Position numbers and translations under genes: made by a program
In this document: positions 7,134 to 14,578 of the stretch, piece by piece
Layout: each line of letters opens with the position of its first letter
Numbering within the stretch: the stretch's first letter is position 1
Assembly (NCBI GenBank): GCA_943913905.1
Contig: CALTZZ010000025.1
Coordinates: 1-21,820, forward strand
Direction of reading: 5' to 3'
DNA length: 21,820 nucleotides
Source: an uncultured Dermabacteraceae bacterium
GTDB taxonomy: Bacteria > Actinomycetota > Actinomycetes > Actinomycetales > Dermabacteraceae
The notes under the pieces: model-generated
What the model was told of the DNA's origin: nothing
Seen by the model: only the letters and a program-made list of their open reading frames with translations
Databases searched by the model: none

Positions 7134-7954
7134 CACACCGTTGCACGATCCCGGAATTTATCCAGAGTGGCATCTCCGATACCTTTGACTTCAGTCAAGC
7201 TATCAACAGACTGGAATGGCCCATTTGCATCCCGATGCTCGACGATTCGGCTCGCGATCGCAGGCCCTACCCCGGGCAATTCTTCTAGCTCTGCCGCAGT
7301 AGCCGTGTTGACGTTGATTGCCCCTTCCCCGCCGCTGCCGGCCGCTTCAGTGCTTGTCGAGCCTCCGTTGTTGTGTGTCGCGGCGGAAGGCGGAGCCGGG
7401 GCAGGCGGGGTTTCCCCGGGGGCTGGGATGTAGATCTGTTCCCCGTCGGTGGCTTCACGCGCAAGATTAACGCTGGCGAGATCCGCATCGCCGGCGGGCC
7501 CGCCGGCCGCTTTCACCGCGTCTGATACCCGTGCACCTGCAGGGAGATCGACAATCCCGGGCTTCTTGACCTGGCCAACGACATGCACCACGAGCCGGGT
7601 TTGCTGCGGCGTTTCTGATGCTTGTGCATCTACCGCCGGTGTACGCGGCGCAGGGGCCGCCGGTGTAGACGACGCAGAGGCTGCTGGTGCAGCTTCGGGC
7701 GACGGTTCAGGACTGCTCTCAACAGATACGACGTCATCATGGGGAGTGAGCGATGATGCCATGTGAGCTCCGCCCACGACTAGAGCGATAGCTGCCACAA
7801 TCCCACCGATGAACTGGGGTGTCATGAGTGCCCGCAGCCGTCCGCCGGACGGACGTGCAGATGACCGGGCCCATGCTTCCACTTCTTCCCATGAACGATC
7901 GGAGTCGTTCGTGTTCGCGGATCCGATGTCCATTGAGGTGCGCGTATGGCTCAT
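7133..7954 (-). CDS. comEA: ComEA-type DNA-binding competence protein
   Basis: ComEA is a membrane-anchored receptor that binds double-stranded DNA outside the cell and hands it to ComEC. The 273-aa protein has a cytoplasmic N-terminus (1-45) and one membrane helix (about 48-69). A Ser/Pro/Ala-rich linker (about 78-118) follows, then an SLBB domain (121-178, LVVHVVGQVKKPGIVDLPAG). A second flexible linker leads to a C-terminal helix-hairpin-helix pair (212-272: INVNTATAAELEELPGVG and LTEVKGIGDATL). The longer N-terminus, before the helix, is usual in actinobacterial versions. The ATG at 7954 has GAGG only two bases away, too close for a good ribosome site, but a TANNNT hexamer six bases upstream suggests a leaderless start. 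The stop overlaps comEC. Confidence 0.92.
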   Translation of the reverse strand: MSHTRTSMDIGSANTNDSDRSWEEVEAWARSSARPSGGRLRALMTPQFIGGIVAAIALVVGGAHMASSLTPHDDVVSVESSPEPSPEAAPAASASSTPAAPAPRTPAVDAQASETPQQTRLVVHVVGQVKKPGIVDLPAGARVSDAVKAAGGPAGDADLASVNLAREATDGEQIYIPAPGETPPAPAPPSAATHNNGGSTSTEAAGSGGEGAINVNTATAAELEELPGVGPAIASRIVEHRDANGPFQSVDSLTEVKGIGDATLDKFRDRATV

Positions 7955-7960
7955 GTCCTC

Positions 7961-7966
7961 ACGCTA
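7961..7966 (-). promoter_or_regulatory. Candidate -10 element for comEA (leaderless)
   Basis: On the minus strand TAGCGT is followed by six bases (GAGGAC) and then the comEA ATG. The same hexamer at the same distance precedes the GTG of the TIM-barrel gene at 14493. No clear -35 is visible; the upstream sequence is occupied by the ole-operon hairpin. Confidence 0.35.
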
Positions 7967-7985
7967 GGGGCAGTGCCAACACAGC

Positions 7986-8026
7986 ACAGTGCCCCGGCTC
8001 CCATTTGGGGATAACCGGGGCACTGT
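7986..8026 (-). terminator. Hairpin downstream of the ole-VKOR operon
   Basis: A perfect 12-bp stem (ACAGTGCCCCGG with its complement, 7986-7997 and 8015-8026) encloses a 17-base loop. Within that loop TCCC can pair with GGGA. It lies 29 bases after the VKOR stop and just upstream of comEA. There is no U-run on the minus strand, so it would be a tail-less terminator of the kind often proposed in high-GC actinobacteria, or an mRNA 3'-end stabiliser. It marks the boundary between the ole and com operons. Confidence 0.65.
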
Positions 8027-8055
8027 ACGAACTAGTAGCGCTTGCGCGAGTGCAC

Positions 8056-8724
8056 TTACGACAGCATTGCGCTCCATTGAGGTAAGAACACCACAGTGAT
8101 CGCTGCCACTACGAGCACATACCAGGCGAGAGTCAGGGGAATCCACGCGCGGAAAATACGCCGAACTGCCCCACCCACCTTCAGGAATCCCTCTTCCACA
8201 AGATGCGCCAGCACAACGAAGAACATTGGCGCGGTTCCAACCCACGCCACGAGGCACCACGGGCACAGCGCGCGGATATCGAATAGGGCGTTGAATGCGA
8301 GCCAATGAACGAACGCAAACGCGAAGACTAATCCCCCAAAGACTGCCCACATGAACCAGCGTGGAAGCTTCGCGTTCGAGACCAGAAGTGAGCCAGCGGC
8401 CCCCATAACGGCGTAGCCAGCGAGGCCCAAATACATATTGGGGAAACCAAATAGGCTGGCCTGCCACGTGCCGAGGAACGTTCCACACGAAATCAATGGG
8501 TTGATATCGCACGACAATGCAGCGTTTGGGTTTTCCAGAAGCGCGAGCTTATCCACGCTCAAAGCGATGGATGATATCCATCCGAGGGCGCTGCCCACGA
8601 GTAGCACGATTCCGGTGATGCGCGCGGGGGCTTTCGGGCGAGCAGCGAGATCGGCTCGGATCTCGGCATCAAGTTCGGCAAGGTCAACATCGTTCCGTGA
8701 CGTTGACGCGGTGGAATCATTCAC
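8056..8724 (-). CDS. Vitamin K epoxide reductase (VKOR) family membrane protein
   Basis: Bacterial VKORs reoxidise disulfide-forming partners and pass electrons to quinone. The 222-aa protein has a polar N-terminus (1-35) and about five membrane helices. It carries both redox pairs expected for the family: loop cysteines 72 and 80 (SCDINPLISC) and the CPWC active site at 154-157. It also has the conserved FGFPNMYLGLAGY segment. It has no fused thioredoxin domain. The start is GTG at 8724, with GGAG six bases upstream, and the first eight bases overlap the end of oleD. A longer reading from 8850 has no ribosome site and encodes only oleD-overlapping sequence. The overlap means it is translated with the ole genes; a link to olefin formation is inference only. 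A DsbA-like partner is not in the window. Confidence 0.9.
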   Translation of the reverse strand: MNDSTASTSRNDVDLAELDAEIRADLAARPKAPARITGIVLLVGSALGWISSIALSVDKLALLENPNAALSCDINPLISCGTFLGTWQASLFGFPNMYLGLAGYAVMGAAGSLLVSNAKLPRWFMWAVFGGLVFAFAFVHWLAFNALFDIRALCPWCLVAWVGTAPMFFVVLAHLVEEGFLKVGGAVRRIFRAWIPLTLAWYVLVVAAITVVFLPQWSAMLS

Positions 8725-9697
8725 GTGAAGCTCCGTAATAGCTCTGAAGACGCGCGAACCCCTCGTCCATGCTGACCCGCGGGGTCCACTGCAGCCGTTC
8801 CCGGGTGCGGCGCTGGTCGAACCAATGGGCGGTCGATAGCTGCTCCGCAAGGAATTCGGTCATGGGCGGTTCACCGAGTCCAGGGTTCGCCTCCCAAACC
8901 TTTTCGATCACGCGCCCTGCCGCTCGCACAATACTGCCGGGAACGCGGATCGTTGGGCGGGCTGCCCCAGCCGCATCGCACAGGCCAACGATAAAGTCTC
9001 GTACGGTGCGAGGCTCTCCGTTCGTCACCACGAACGACTCTCCGTGCACGTCGTCGATCCTGTGGAGAGCCGCGATGATGGCATCGGCAGCGTTATCCAC
9101 GTACGTCGTGTCGATCAGGGCCATGCCACGATCGAGCAGCGGCATTCTCCCAGTCGATGCCCTATCAACGATTCGCTCCACCAGCTGCGTGTCGCCCGGG
9201 CCCCACACAACGTGGGGACGGATCGACGTCACCGTGATGCCGTCGGCGCCGTCGGCCCCCATAGCCACCAATTCGGCAGCTGCCTTCGTGCGAGCGTACG
9301 GTCCCCGAGCCCTCTCCGGTTCTGGCGCCGTAGCTCCAAGGCCGATGATCGCGGACCCAGAATGTGCCACCGACGGTGACGAAATGTTGACGAGTTTGCC
9401 ACCGCCCTGAGCGCGAAGCGCCTCAACAATATTGGTGGTGCCACCAATATTGACTGCCCGGAATTCCTCTTCCGTCCCCGAAATTCCTACCTTCGCGGCA
9501 AGGTGAACGACGGCGTCATGGCCGTCTACTGCTTTCGATACGTCGGCCAGGTCTGTCAGGGAACCGTTAATGTCCTGGATTCCAGGGATTGCGGCGGGGC
9601 GGCGCTGGAACGCGCTCACCTCGTGTCCCTCATCGCGAAGGCCACGGGCTACAGCGCCGCCGAGCATTCCCGACGCGCCCGTCACGAGAACCTTCAC
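8717..9697 (-). CDS. oleD: OleD-like NADPH-dependent 2-alkyl-3-ketoalkanoate reductase
   Basis: OleD reduces the beta-keto acid made by OleA to the 2-alkyl-3-hydroxyalkanoic acid. The 326-aa product is an extended short-chain dehydrogenase. It has a Rossmann dinucleotide motif TGASGMLGG at residues 6-14, the HLAAKVG segment near 65-71, and the catalytic YxxxK pair at Tyr134 and Lys138 (PYARTKAAAEL). The C-terminal half resembles the 3-beta-hydroxysteroid dehydrogenase/isomerase family. The start is GTG at 9697, with a strong AAGGAGG Shine-Dalgarno six bases away, and it overlaps the oleBC stop by four bases (GTGA). An upstream start at 9736 lacks a ribosome site and adds residues foreign to the family. 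On sequence alone it could be a general epimerase-like SDR; its position after oleA and oleBC makes OleD the best assignment. Confidence 0.88.
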   Translation of the reverse strand: MKVLVTGASGMLGGAVARGLRDEGHEVSAFQRRPAAIPGIQDINGSLTDLADVSKAVDGHDAVVHLAAKVGISGTEEEFRAVNIGGTTNIVEALRAQGGGKLVNISSPSVAHSGSAIIGLGATAPEPERARGPYARTKAAAELVAMGADGADGITVTSIRPHVVWGPGDTQLVERIVDRASTGRMPLLDRGMALIDTTYVDNAADAIIAALHRIDDVHGESFVVTNGEPRTVRDFIVGLCDAAGAARPTIRVPGSIVRAAGRVIEKVWEANPGLGEPPMTEFLAEQLSTAHWFDQRRTRERLQWTPRVSMDEGFARLQSYYGASRE

Positions 9698-12366
9698 AGT
9701 GCCCCTCCTTGGCCCGAAAGTTCGCTTTCGCACCATTGACTGAGGCGAGCACGGTCAATCTTTGAATTGTGGCGGATGTCCGTGGGGAGCGTGCGAGTGA
9801 GAAAGACTGCTGTGACGTCGTAGCCTGTCGCCAGTCGCACTGCCTCTCGAATTTCCGACTGCTGTTCTGGCGTGGCTGGCACGGGGGTACTGGGCTTGCC
9901 CGGTCGGAAGTCCTCAGTGCTTTCCGCCACGATGACGATCTGCTGTGTTCCCACCGGGCCCACGCCGCATACACCGGCTCGGCGGACCCACGGCACCGTT
10001 TCTGCCGCTTGCTCGACCTGTACGGGAGTGACGGCTCCGTTCGCGGTGCTCACGACGTGTGCAAGCCGCCCCTCGATCCAGAGGCGCCCGGCTGCATCAA
10101 GCTGGCCAACGTCACCGGTCGCATGGTAGCCATCAACGCGCATCGATTGCGCCGTGGTGTTCCAGAGGTGCAGGTAACGGTCGCGAACATGCGGCGCCCG
10201 CACAAGCACTTCTCCCACGATTCCGGGGGTTGTCACGGCATCATCCGTGGCAGCGCCGTACGCATCGAGCGGAGCGATAGCGACCTCTACTCGAGGCACC
10301 GGGCGTCCTACGCAGACACCGCTTCCGCTGCCAGCCTCTTCGATGCCTTCAAGGTCGATAGCTGCCACGGCAAGGCACTCTGTCATGCCGTATGGCGAAT
10401 ACGAGCGAGCCTGAGGCATCAACTGGGCGAGGCGACGAAGCAACGGTGCAGGAATCGGCGCTCCGGCGCTAAAGAAGCTCGGGACTCGCTCGAGAGCTGC
10501 TCGCTGCCGCGCATCGAGATCCGATGCGGTATCCAAAATGTTAGTGAGGGCAGCAGGGGCGGTAAAGACCGCTGGGGAGCCCAATTCGTCTACCGCATCG
10601 GCGAGGGCCTGCGCTGTCAGTTCCCCGGGGCGCGTCACATCCATTTCGGGGACAATGCTCGGTGCGCCAAGCGCGGGGCCGAGCAAGGCGAAGGGGGCGA
10701 ATCCCGCAACGAGCCCGCGCTCGGGGCGTAGCTGCAGGGTATCGCCTACAGCCGCGAACATAGCGCTGGCCTGCCGGTGCGTGTACACGGCGCCCTTCGC
10801 TGGGCCCGTCGAGCCCGAGGTAAACAAGATGAGCGCATCGTTGTCCGGGTCAGGCTCCGCAATGTCACGAGCACCGCCGAGCTCATGTACCTGTTCACCT
10901 TCACGCATCAGCTCATCGACCGATGTCGTGACGCCCAAGATCTTTCGGTCCACGGTGGGCAGTGTCCTGACCGAGATACGTTCACCGGGCCAATTGAGCG
11001 AGCGAGCGGCAACGAGGGCCGTGGGAATCCCAATGATGAAGTCGGGGTGGGACCCAACCACTGCACGTGTCAGGCCCTTAACACCCAAACCAGCATCGGC
11101 AATCACAGCGACTGCTCCGATTCGCAGGCAGGCGTACAGCACCGCAGTGAGATCGGCGCCTGGGCGCACAAGGACGCTGACGCGGGACCCCGGTTTCACA
11201 CCATGGGCTAGCAAGCCCGAGGCTAGCTCCGACACTCGCCTCTCCAATAGGTGCCATGTGATGGTGCGCGGACCGTCCTCGAGCATTTCAACAACGGCGG
11301 GCGCGTATTTGGTCTCGGAGTCGTGAGCCCGCTCGGAAATCAGCGACCCCAACCGGCGGTACTCCGGCTGTTGCGCATAGGACGACACGGAGCGGTGGGT
11401 GGCAGCAGTTTCTGAACCGGAGCGGAAGCCGTCGGCTCCAAAACGGTCGGCTAGCCACCGGGCCACCACGTCGGCAGCCGGAGCGTCCTCCCACACGAGG
11501 TGCGAGGCTCCCTCGAAACGGTGAACGTCTGCGTGCGGGATACGTTCCAGGAAGTCCCGAAGGTACCGGTCAGAGAACACGATGTCTCGCGGCCCCCACA
11601 GCAGGAGGGTCGGAACATCCATCGTCTTGATACCGTCGGCAAGGCGCTCGAGCGTGGCACGCGACGGATGGTCGGCGTCGGCGGGAATATCCGCAACAAA
11701 AGCTTCGATTCCGCGGCGGCGATTCGCACCTTTATAAGGGGCGTAAAAGCCTTGCTGCACTTCTTTGGGCAAAGCGGGCTTGCTGAGGTTCACGGTGGTT
11801 CGCAGGAACGTGTCCGTTCGCGAGGTCGAGAACGGTAGGAATCCGGGCGATGTCGCGAGCTGCAGTGACGCAGGCAGCGATTCTCCGAGGCCCTGGAAGA
11901 TGGCCGTGTTGGTCAGGATCATGCCCACGACGTCGTGGCGGTTGTCGAGCGCCCAGCCCGTGGAAATAATGCCGCCCCAGTCGTGCCCAACCGTTATGAC
12001 GGGACCATTGATGCCAAGGGAATCCGTCAACAGTGACAAGTCCGTGATGCGGTCCTGAAGGTGTCGGACTTCCCCGGAGCGTTCGGAGAATCCCATTTCA
12101 AGCTGATCGACGGCGATCACGCGCCACGGAATGTCATCGCGATAGAGGTGTCGGAACAAGAACGAGTACGTAGGGTTGCCGTGGACAGCCAGCAAAGTCC
12201 CTCGAGGCTCGACACCACGCTCCGCCAGGAGTTCGGCATTATCCAGGTAGTGCCATCGCCGCTCGTTGCCAAGCGAATCCCGGACTACTCGCGTATGGCT
12301 GAGACGTGGATCGACTCCCGGCAGTTCTGGAACCTCGACTACGTCGGTAAACGGTGCGGGTGTCAC
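9694..12366 (-). CDS. oleBC: OleBC fusion: beta-lactone decarboxylase plus beta-lactone synthetase
   Basis: This about 890-aa bifunctional enzyme performs the last two steps of long-chain olefin synthesis. Residues 1-310 are an alpha/beta-hydrolase of the haloalkane dehalogenase type (OleB). It has a GNPTYS oxyanion region, nucleophile Asp near 130 in VGHDWGG, acid Asp near 262 (GPRD), and His near 290 (GASHLVW). A short polar linker (about 311-335) leads to an AMP-dependent synthetase-like domain (OleC, about 336-890). This has ATP-binding ILFTSGSTGPAKG (514-526), YSPYGMTE, the hinge region ATGDVGQLDAAGRLW, and a C-terminal lysine segment (RHNSKIDRARL). OleC uses ATP to close the 3-hydroxy acid to a beta-lactone; OleB removes CO2. 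GTG at 12366 is seven bases from GGAGG and overlaps the oleA stop by four bases. GTG at 12369 is an alternative. Fused OleBC is known in actinobacteria such as Micrococcus luteus. Confidence 0.93.
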   Translation of the reverse strand: MTPAPFTDVVEVPELPGVDPRLSHTRVVRDSLGNERRWHYLDNAELLAERGVEPRGTLLAVHGNPTYSFLFRHLYRDDIPWRVIAVDQLEMGFSERSGEVRHLQDRITDLSLLTDSLGINGPVITVGHDWGGIISTGWALDNRHDVVGMILTNTAIFQGLGESLPASLQLATSPGFLPFSTSRTDTFLRTTVNLSKPALPKEVQQGFYAPYKGANRRRGIEAFVADIPADADHPSRATLERLADGIKTMDVPTLLLWGPRDIVFSDRYLRDFLERIPHADVHRFEGASHLVWEDAPAADVVARWLADRFGADGFRSGSETAATHRSVSSYAQQPEYRRLGSLISERAHDSETKYAPAVVEMLEDGPRTITWHLLERRVSELASGLLAHGVKPGSRVSVLVRPGADLTAVLYACLRIGAVAVIADAGLGVKGLTRAVVGSHPDFIIGIPTALVAARSLNWPGERISVRTLPTVDRKILGVTTSVDELMREGEQVHELGGARDIAEPDPDNDALILFTSGSTGPAKGAVYTHRQASAMFAAVGDTLQLRPERGLVAGFAPFALLGPALGAPSIVPEMDVTRPGELTAQALADAVDELGSPAVFTAPAALTNILDTASDLDARQRAALERVPSFFSAGAPIPAPLLRRLAQLMPQARSYSPYGMTECLAVAAIDLEGIEEAGSGSGVCVGRPVPRVEVAIAPLDAYGAATDDAVTTPGIVGEVLVRAPHVRDRYLHLWNTTAQSMRVDGYHATGDVGQLDAAGRLWIEGRLAHVVSTANGAVTPVQVEQAAETVPWVRRAGVCGVGPVGTQQIVIVAESTEDFRPGKPSTPVPATPEQQSEIREAVRLATGYDVTAVFLTRTLPTDIRHNSKIDRARLSQWCESELSGQGGAL

Positions 12367-13397
12367 CACTGAACCTCCATCATTGCTGAATTCAAACCGG
12401 ATCCTGCACCGGTCAGGAGAATCCGGTCCCCCTTGCTGAATCGATCCGAATGCATCGCAATGGTCATCGGAACTGCTTCCGCCGCCGTGTTGCCATGCTC
12501 AGGGAAGATAACGGGTACGCGCTCCATGTCGAAACCGATGGCTTTCGCAAATGCACGGGTGTACACCATCGAGACCTGATGGATCACAACAAAGTCCATA
12601 GAGGAGTAGTCACGGCCAGATTCTTCACCGGCACGCCAGGCGTCTGACACGAGCTGGAGACCATTTTCGAGCAGTCCAGACGTGTCTGTGCGCATATCGT
12701 CCATATCGCCGATGCAGAGTTCGTGGTGCTGCGTGGCTGCGCGCGTTTGGGTATGCAGAATGGGGTGCCCATCGGGGTGGCGGTCTGTACGCCCCACAAC
12801 AGCGGCGGCAGCGCCGGAACCGAGCGTCAGAGACGCGAACTGATTTGAGAAGTCTTCGCGAGTCGCCGCCTTCTGGTTGAGGCGGTCAATCGTGTTCCGC
12901 TGAACTTCTTCGACGTCTTCAGCACCCACGACCAGCACGTAATCGACCTGGCCAGCATCCACCAAGCAGGCGGCCATCGTCATGGCGTTCACAAATCCGA
13001 GGCATGCATTGGTGATATCGAATCCCATGCATGAGGGGCCCAGGCCCAAAGCAGCGTGGATGTGAGCACTCATTGCCGGCTCCAAGTGCTGCCGGGACAC
13101 CGACGCGTTAATCAGCATTCCTACCTGGTCACGCGTGATTCCGGCCTGGGACATAGCCCGCTCGGCAGCGAGCACAACTCCCTGCTTCCAGCCATTCTCG
13201 GTGTCTTTCCACCAGCGCCGTTCATACACGCCAGCCACTCGTTGGAGAGTTCCTTTCGGCAACCGTAGTCGCTTACGCGCAGGGGCCAGCATGTCGTCGA
13301 TCTCGTCCGACGTCACCGGAGTTTGGGCTGTCACCGCAGTCACCGCAAGCAGCGATGCATTCGCGTGGACGAAGGAAGTGTTTGGGGTCAGTGTCAT
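12363..13397 (-). CDS. oleA: OleA, head-to-head fatty acyl-CoA condensing enzyme
   Basis: OleA joins two fatty acyl-CoA molecules in a non-decarboxylative Claisen condensation to give a 2-alkyl-3-ketoalkanoic acid, the first committed step to long-chain internal olefins. The 344-aa protein is a thiolase/KAS III-like enzyme. Its catalytic residues align well with the characterised Xanthomonas OleA: Glu106 (HLEPAMS), Cys132 (TNACLGF), His273 (VIHQVSM) and Asn303 (EHGNTAAEAVP). The FDITNACLGFVNAM and LTGAGSGLNSAMM segments are also typical. The start at ATG 13397 has only a poor purine stretch nearby. The gene leads a minus-strand operon with oleBC, oleD and VKOR. The 142-base upstream gap (13398-13539) contains a weak TATTCT -10 candidate but no convincing -35. 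Confidence 0.94.
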   Translation of the reverse strand: MTLTPNTSFVHANASLLAVTAVTAQTPVTSDEIDDMLAPARKRLRLPKGTLQRVAGVYERRWWKDTENGWKQGVVLAAERAMSQAGITRDQVGMLINASVSRQHLEPAMSAHIHAALGLGPSCMGFDITNACLGFVNAMTMAACLVDAGQVDYVLVVGAEDVEEVQRNTIDRLNQKAATREDFSNQFASLTLGSGAAAAVVGRTDRHPDGHPILHTQTRAATQHHELCIGDMDDMRTDTSGLLENGLQLVSDAWRAGEESGRDYSSMDFVVIHQVSMVYTRAFAKAIGFDMERVPVIFPEHGNTAAEAVPMTIAMHSDRFSKGDRILLTGAGSGLNSAMMEVQW

Positions 13398-13539
13398 GTC
13401 TTTTCCGAGACCGTGTCTTTCCGAAGCTGCTGTGGTGTCTGTAAAAGAATAAAGCTGCGCGATAAGGTCACGCAGTACCGCCCCATTGTGTCACTGCTGC
13501 CCTGGATTCCCCGTGAAAACCTGGACGAACAACGAGTGA

Positions 13540-14493
13540 TTAGTCCAGAGCGTGACCCAGCTCGCGCCGCGCAAACTCGAGCGATTGACGAATTGCGGGC
13601 AGTTTCTTCGCAAGCGAGCGAGTCTTGCCCGTTGAAATTTCGACGACGATCGAGCCGTACCAGTCCGAACGCACCAGCCGGTGAAGGATCTCCGCGACGG
13701 GCTGGTCCCCCTCGCCCGGGATCAAGTGCTCGTCTTTGAGCGTCGTTCCGCTTCCGTCGGTCAGGTGAAGGTGCGCGAGGCGGCGCCCCACCCGGTCCAC
13801 CATTGCCAAGGCGTCATCCCCGGCGGTGGAGGCATGAGAGAGATCGATCGTGACGTGCCGGTAGTCCTCGTCAGTCGGATCATGATCGGGGTAGTACGGG
13901 AGCGCTTCCCGCACGCCAAGACGCCACGGGTACATGTTCTCAACCGCCAGCTCTACGCCGTACGTATCTTCGAGCTTCCGCACGGTCTCAACGAAGCGGA
14001 GGGCATACTCGCCCTGCCACCGGAACGGTGGATGCGCCACGACCGTCGGAACTTCAAGCTCGGCCGCCAGCCGCATGGTGTTCTCGAGTTTGACCGACGG
14101 TTTCAGGCCACCAACAAACTGCAGAAAAAAGAGAGTCGGGGCATGCAGCGACAGGATCGGCTGCTCGTAGAGACTCGACAGTCGTCGAAGCACGGCAGGG
14201 TCGCGAGTCTCCTCTCCCACCGAGCACATGACCTCAACCCCGTCGTACCCCGTTTCACTCGCGGCCTGAAAACAGCGTTCGAGCCCCAACGGGAACACAC
14301 TCGAACTCGAGAGTCCCACGGGGATCCGGCGATGGACCGAGACATCATCCGTGCTCATTGGTTCGTCACGCGGACCGGAGTGGGGCGAGCCGTCCTGGCT
14401 GTTCCACAGGCGTGCTGACTTACGCGCGGTGTTTTTCCGCGTGAAGGCACGATCGCGGGGCGTCGCGCTGGGCTCTGAATCCGGAGTGGTCAC
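13540..14493 (-). CDS. Sugar phosphate isomerase/epimerase-like TIM-barrel protein
   Basis: The product belongs to the xylose isomerase-like AP endonuclease/isomerase superfamily, which acts on sugars, inositols or other small polyols with divalent metals. Its likely metal-binding and barrel strands include YDGVEVMC, LSLHAPTLFF, VVAHPPFRW, LAVENMYP, VTIDLSHAS, LAHLHLTDG and SIVVEIS. This order, with Glu, Asp, His and Glu at strand ends, is usual for the fold. The specific substrate cannot be deduced. With GTG 14493 it has 317 aa, including a 45-residue polar N-terminus that is probably disordered. ATG at 14358 would give 272 aa and a more typical length, but neither has a Shine-Dalgarno. A TAGCGT hexamer six bases before 14493 favours the longer form as a leaderless start. 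It is on the same strand as oleA but separated by 142 bases. Confidence 0.78.
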   Translation of the reverse strand: MTTPDSEPSATPRDRAFTRKNTARKSARLWNSQDGSPHSGPRDEPMSTDDVSVHRRIPVGLSSSSVFPLGLERCFQAASETGYDGVEVMCSVGEETRDPAVLRRLSSLYEQPILSLHAPTLFFLQFVGGLKPSVKLENTMRLAAELEVPTVVAHPPFRWQGEYALRFVETVRKLEDTYGVELAVENMYPWRLGVREALPYYPDHDPTDEDYRHVTIDLSHASTAGDDALAMVDRVGRRLAHLHLTDGSGTTLKDEHLIPGEGDQPVAEILHRLVRSDWYGSIVVEISTGKTRSLAKKLPAIRQSLEFARRELGHALD

Positions 14494-14499
14494 AGCGCC

Positions 14500-14505
14500 A
14501 CGCTA
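14500..14505 (-). promoter_or_regulatory. Candidate -10 element for the TIM-barrel gene (leaderless)
   Basis: On the minus strand TAGCGT precedes the GTG at 14493 by six bases, the same arrangement as at comEA. No good -35 is present. The 85-base gap to tdk must hold both divergent promoters; TAAAGT at 14522-14527 on the plus strand is a possible -10 for tdk. Confidence 0.35.
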
Positions 14506-14578
14506 CTCCCGCATTGTGGGTTAAAGTTGTGGAGCACTCTCCCGCATCAACTGACCACTCAAGGATGGCTGTTCATTC

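Noticed and set aside
8725..8850. Upstream extension of the VKOR gene
   Set aside because: The extra 42 residues are read entirely from oleD sequence out of frame and have no membrane or VKOR features; GTG 8724 has a Shine-Dalgarno.
9769..10731. 320-residue open frame on the plus strand opposite oleBC
   Set aside because: It lies wholly inside the OleC domain. Its translation is rich in Arg, Cys and His, typical of an antisense shadow in GC-rich DNA.
13681..14418. 245-residue open frame on the plus strand opposite the TIM-barrel gene
   Set aside because: The minus-strand frame shows a complete series of barrel motifs; the plus frame shows none and has no Shine-Dalgarno.
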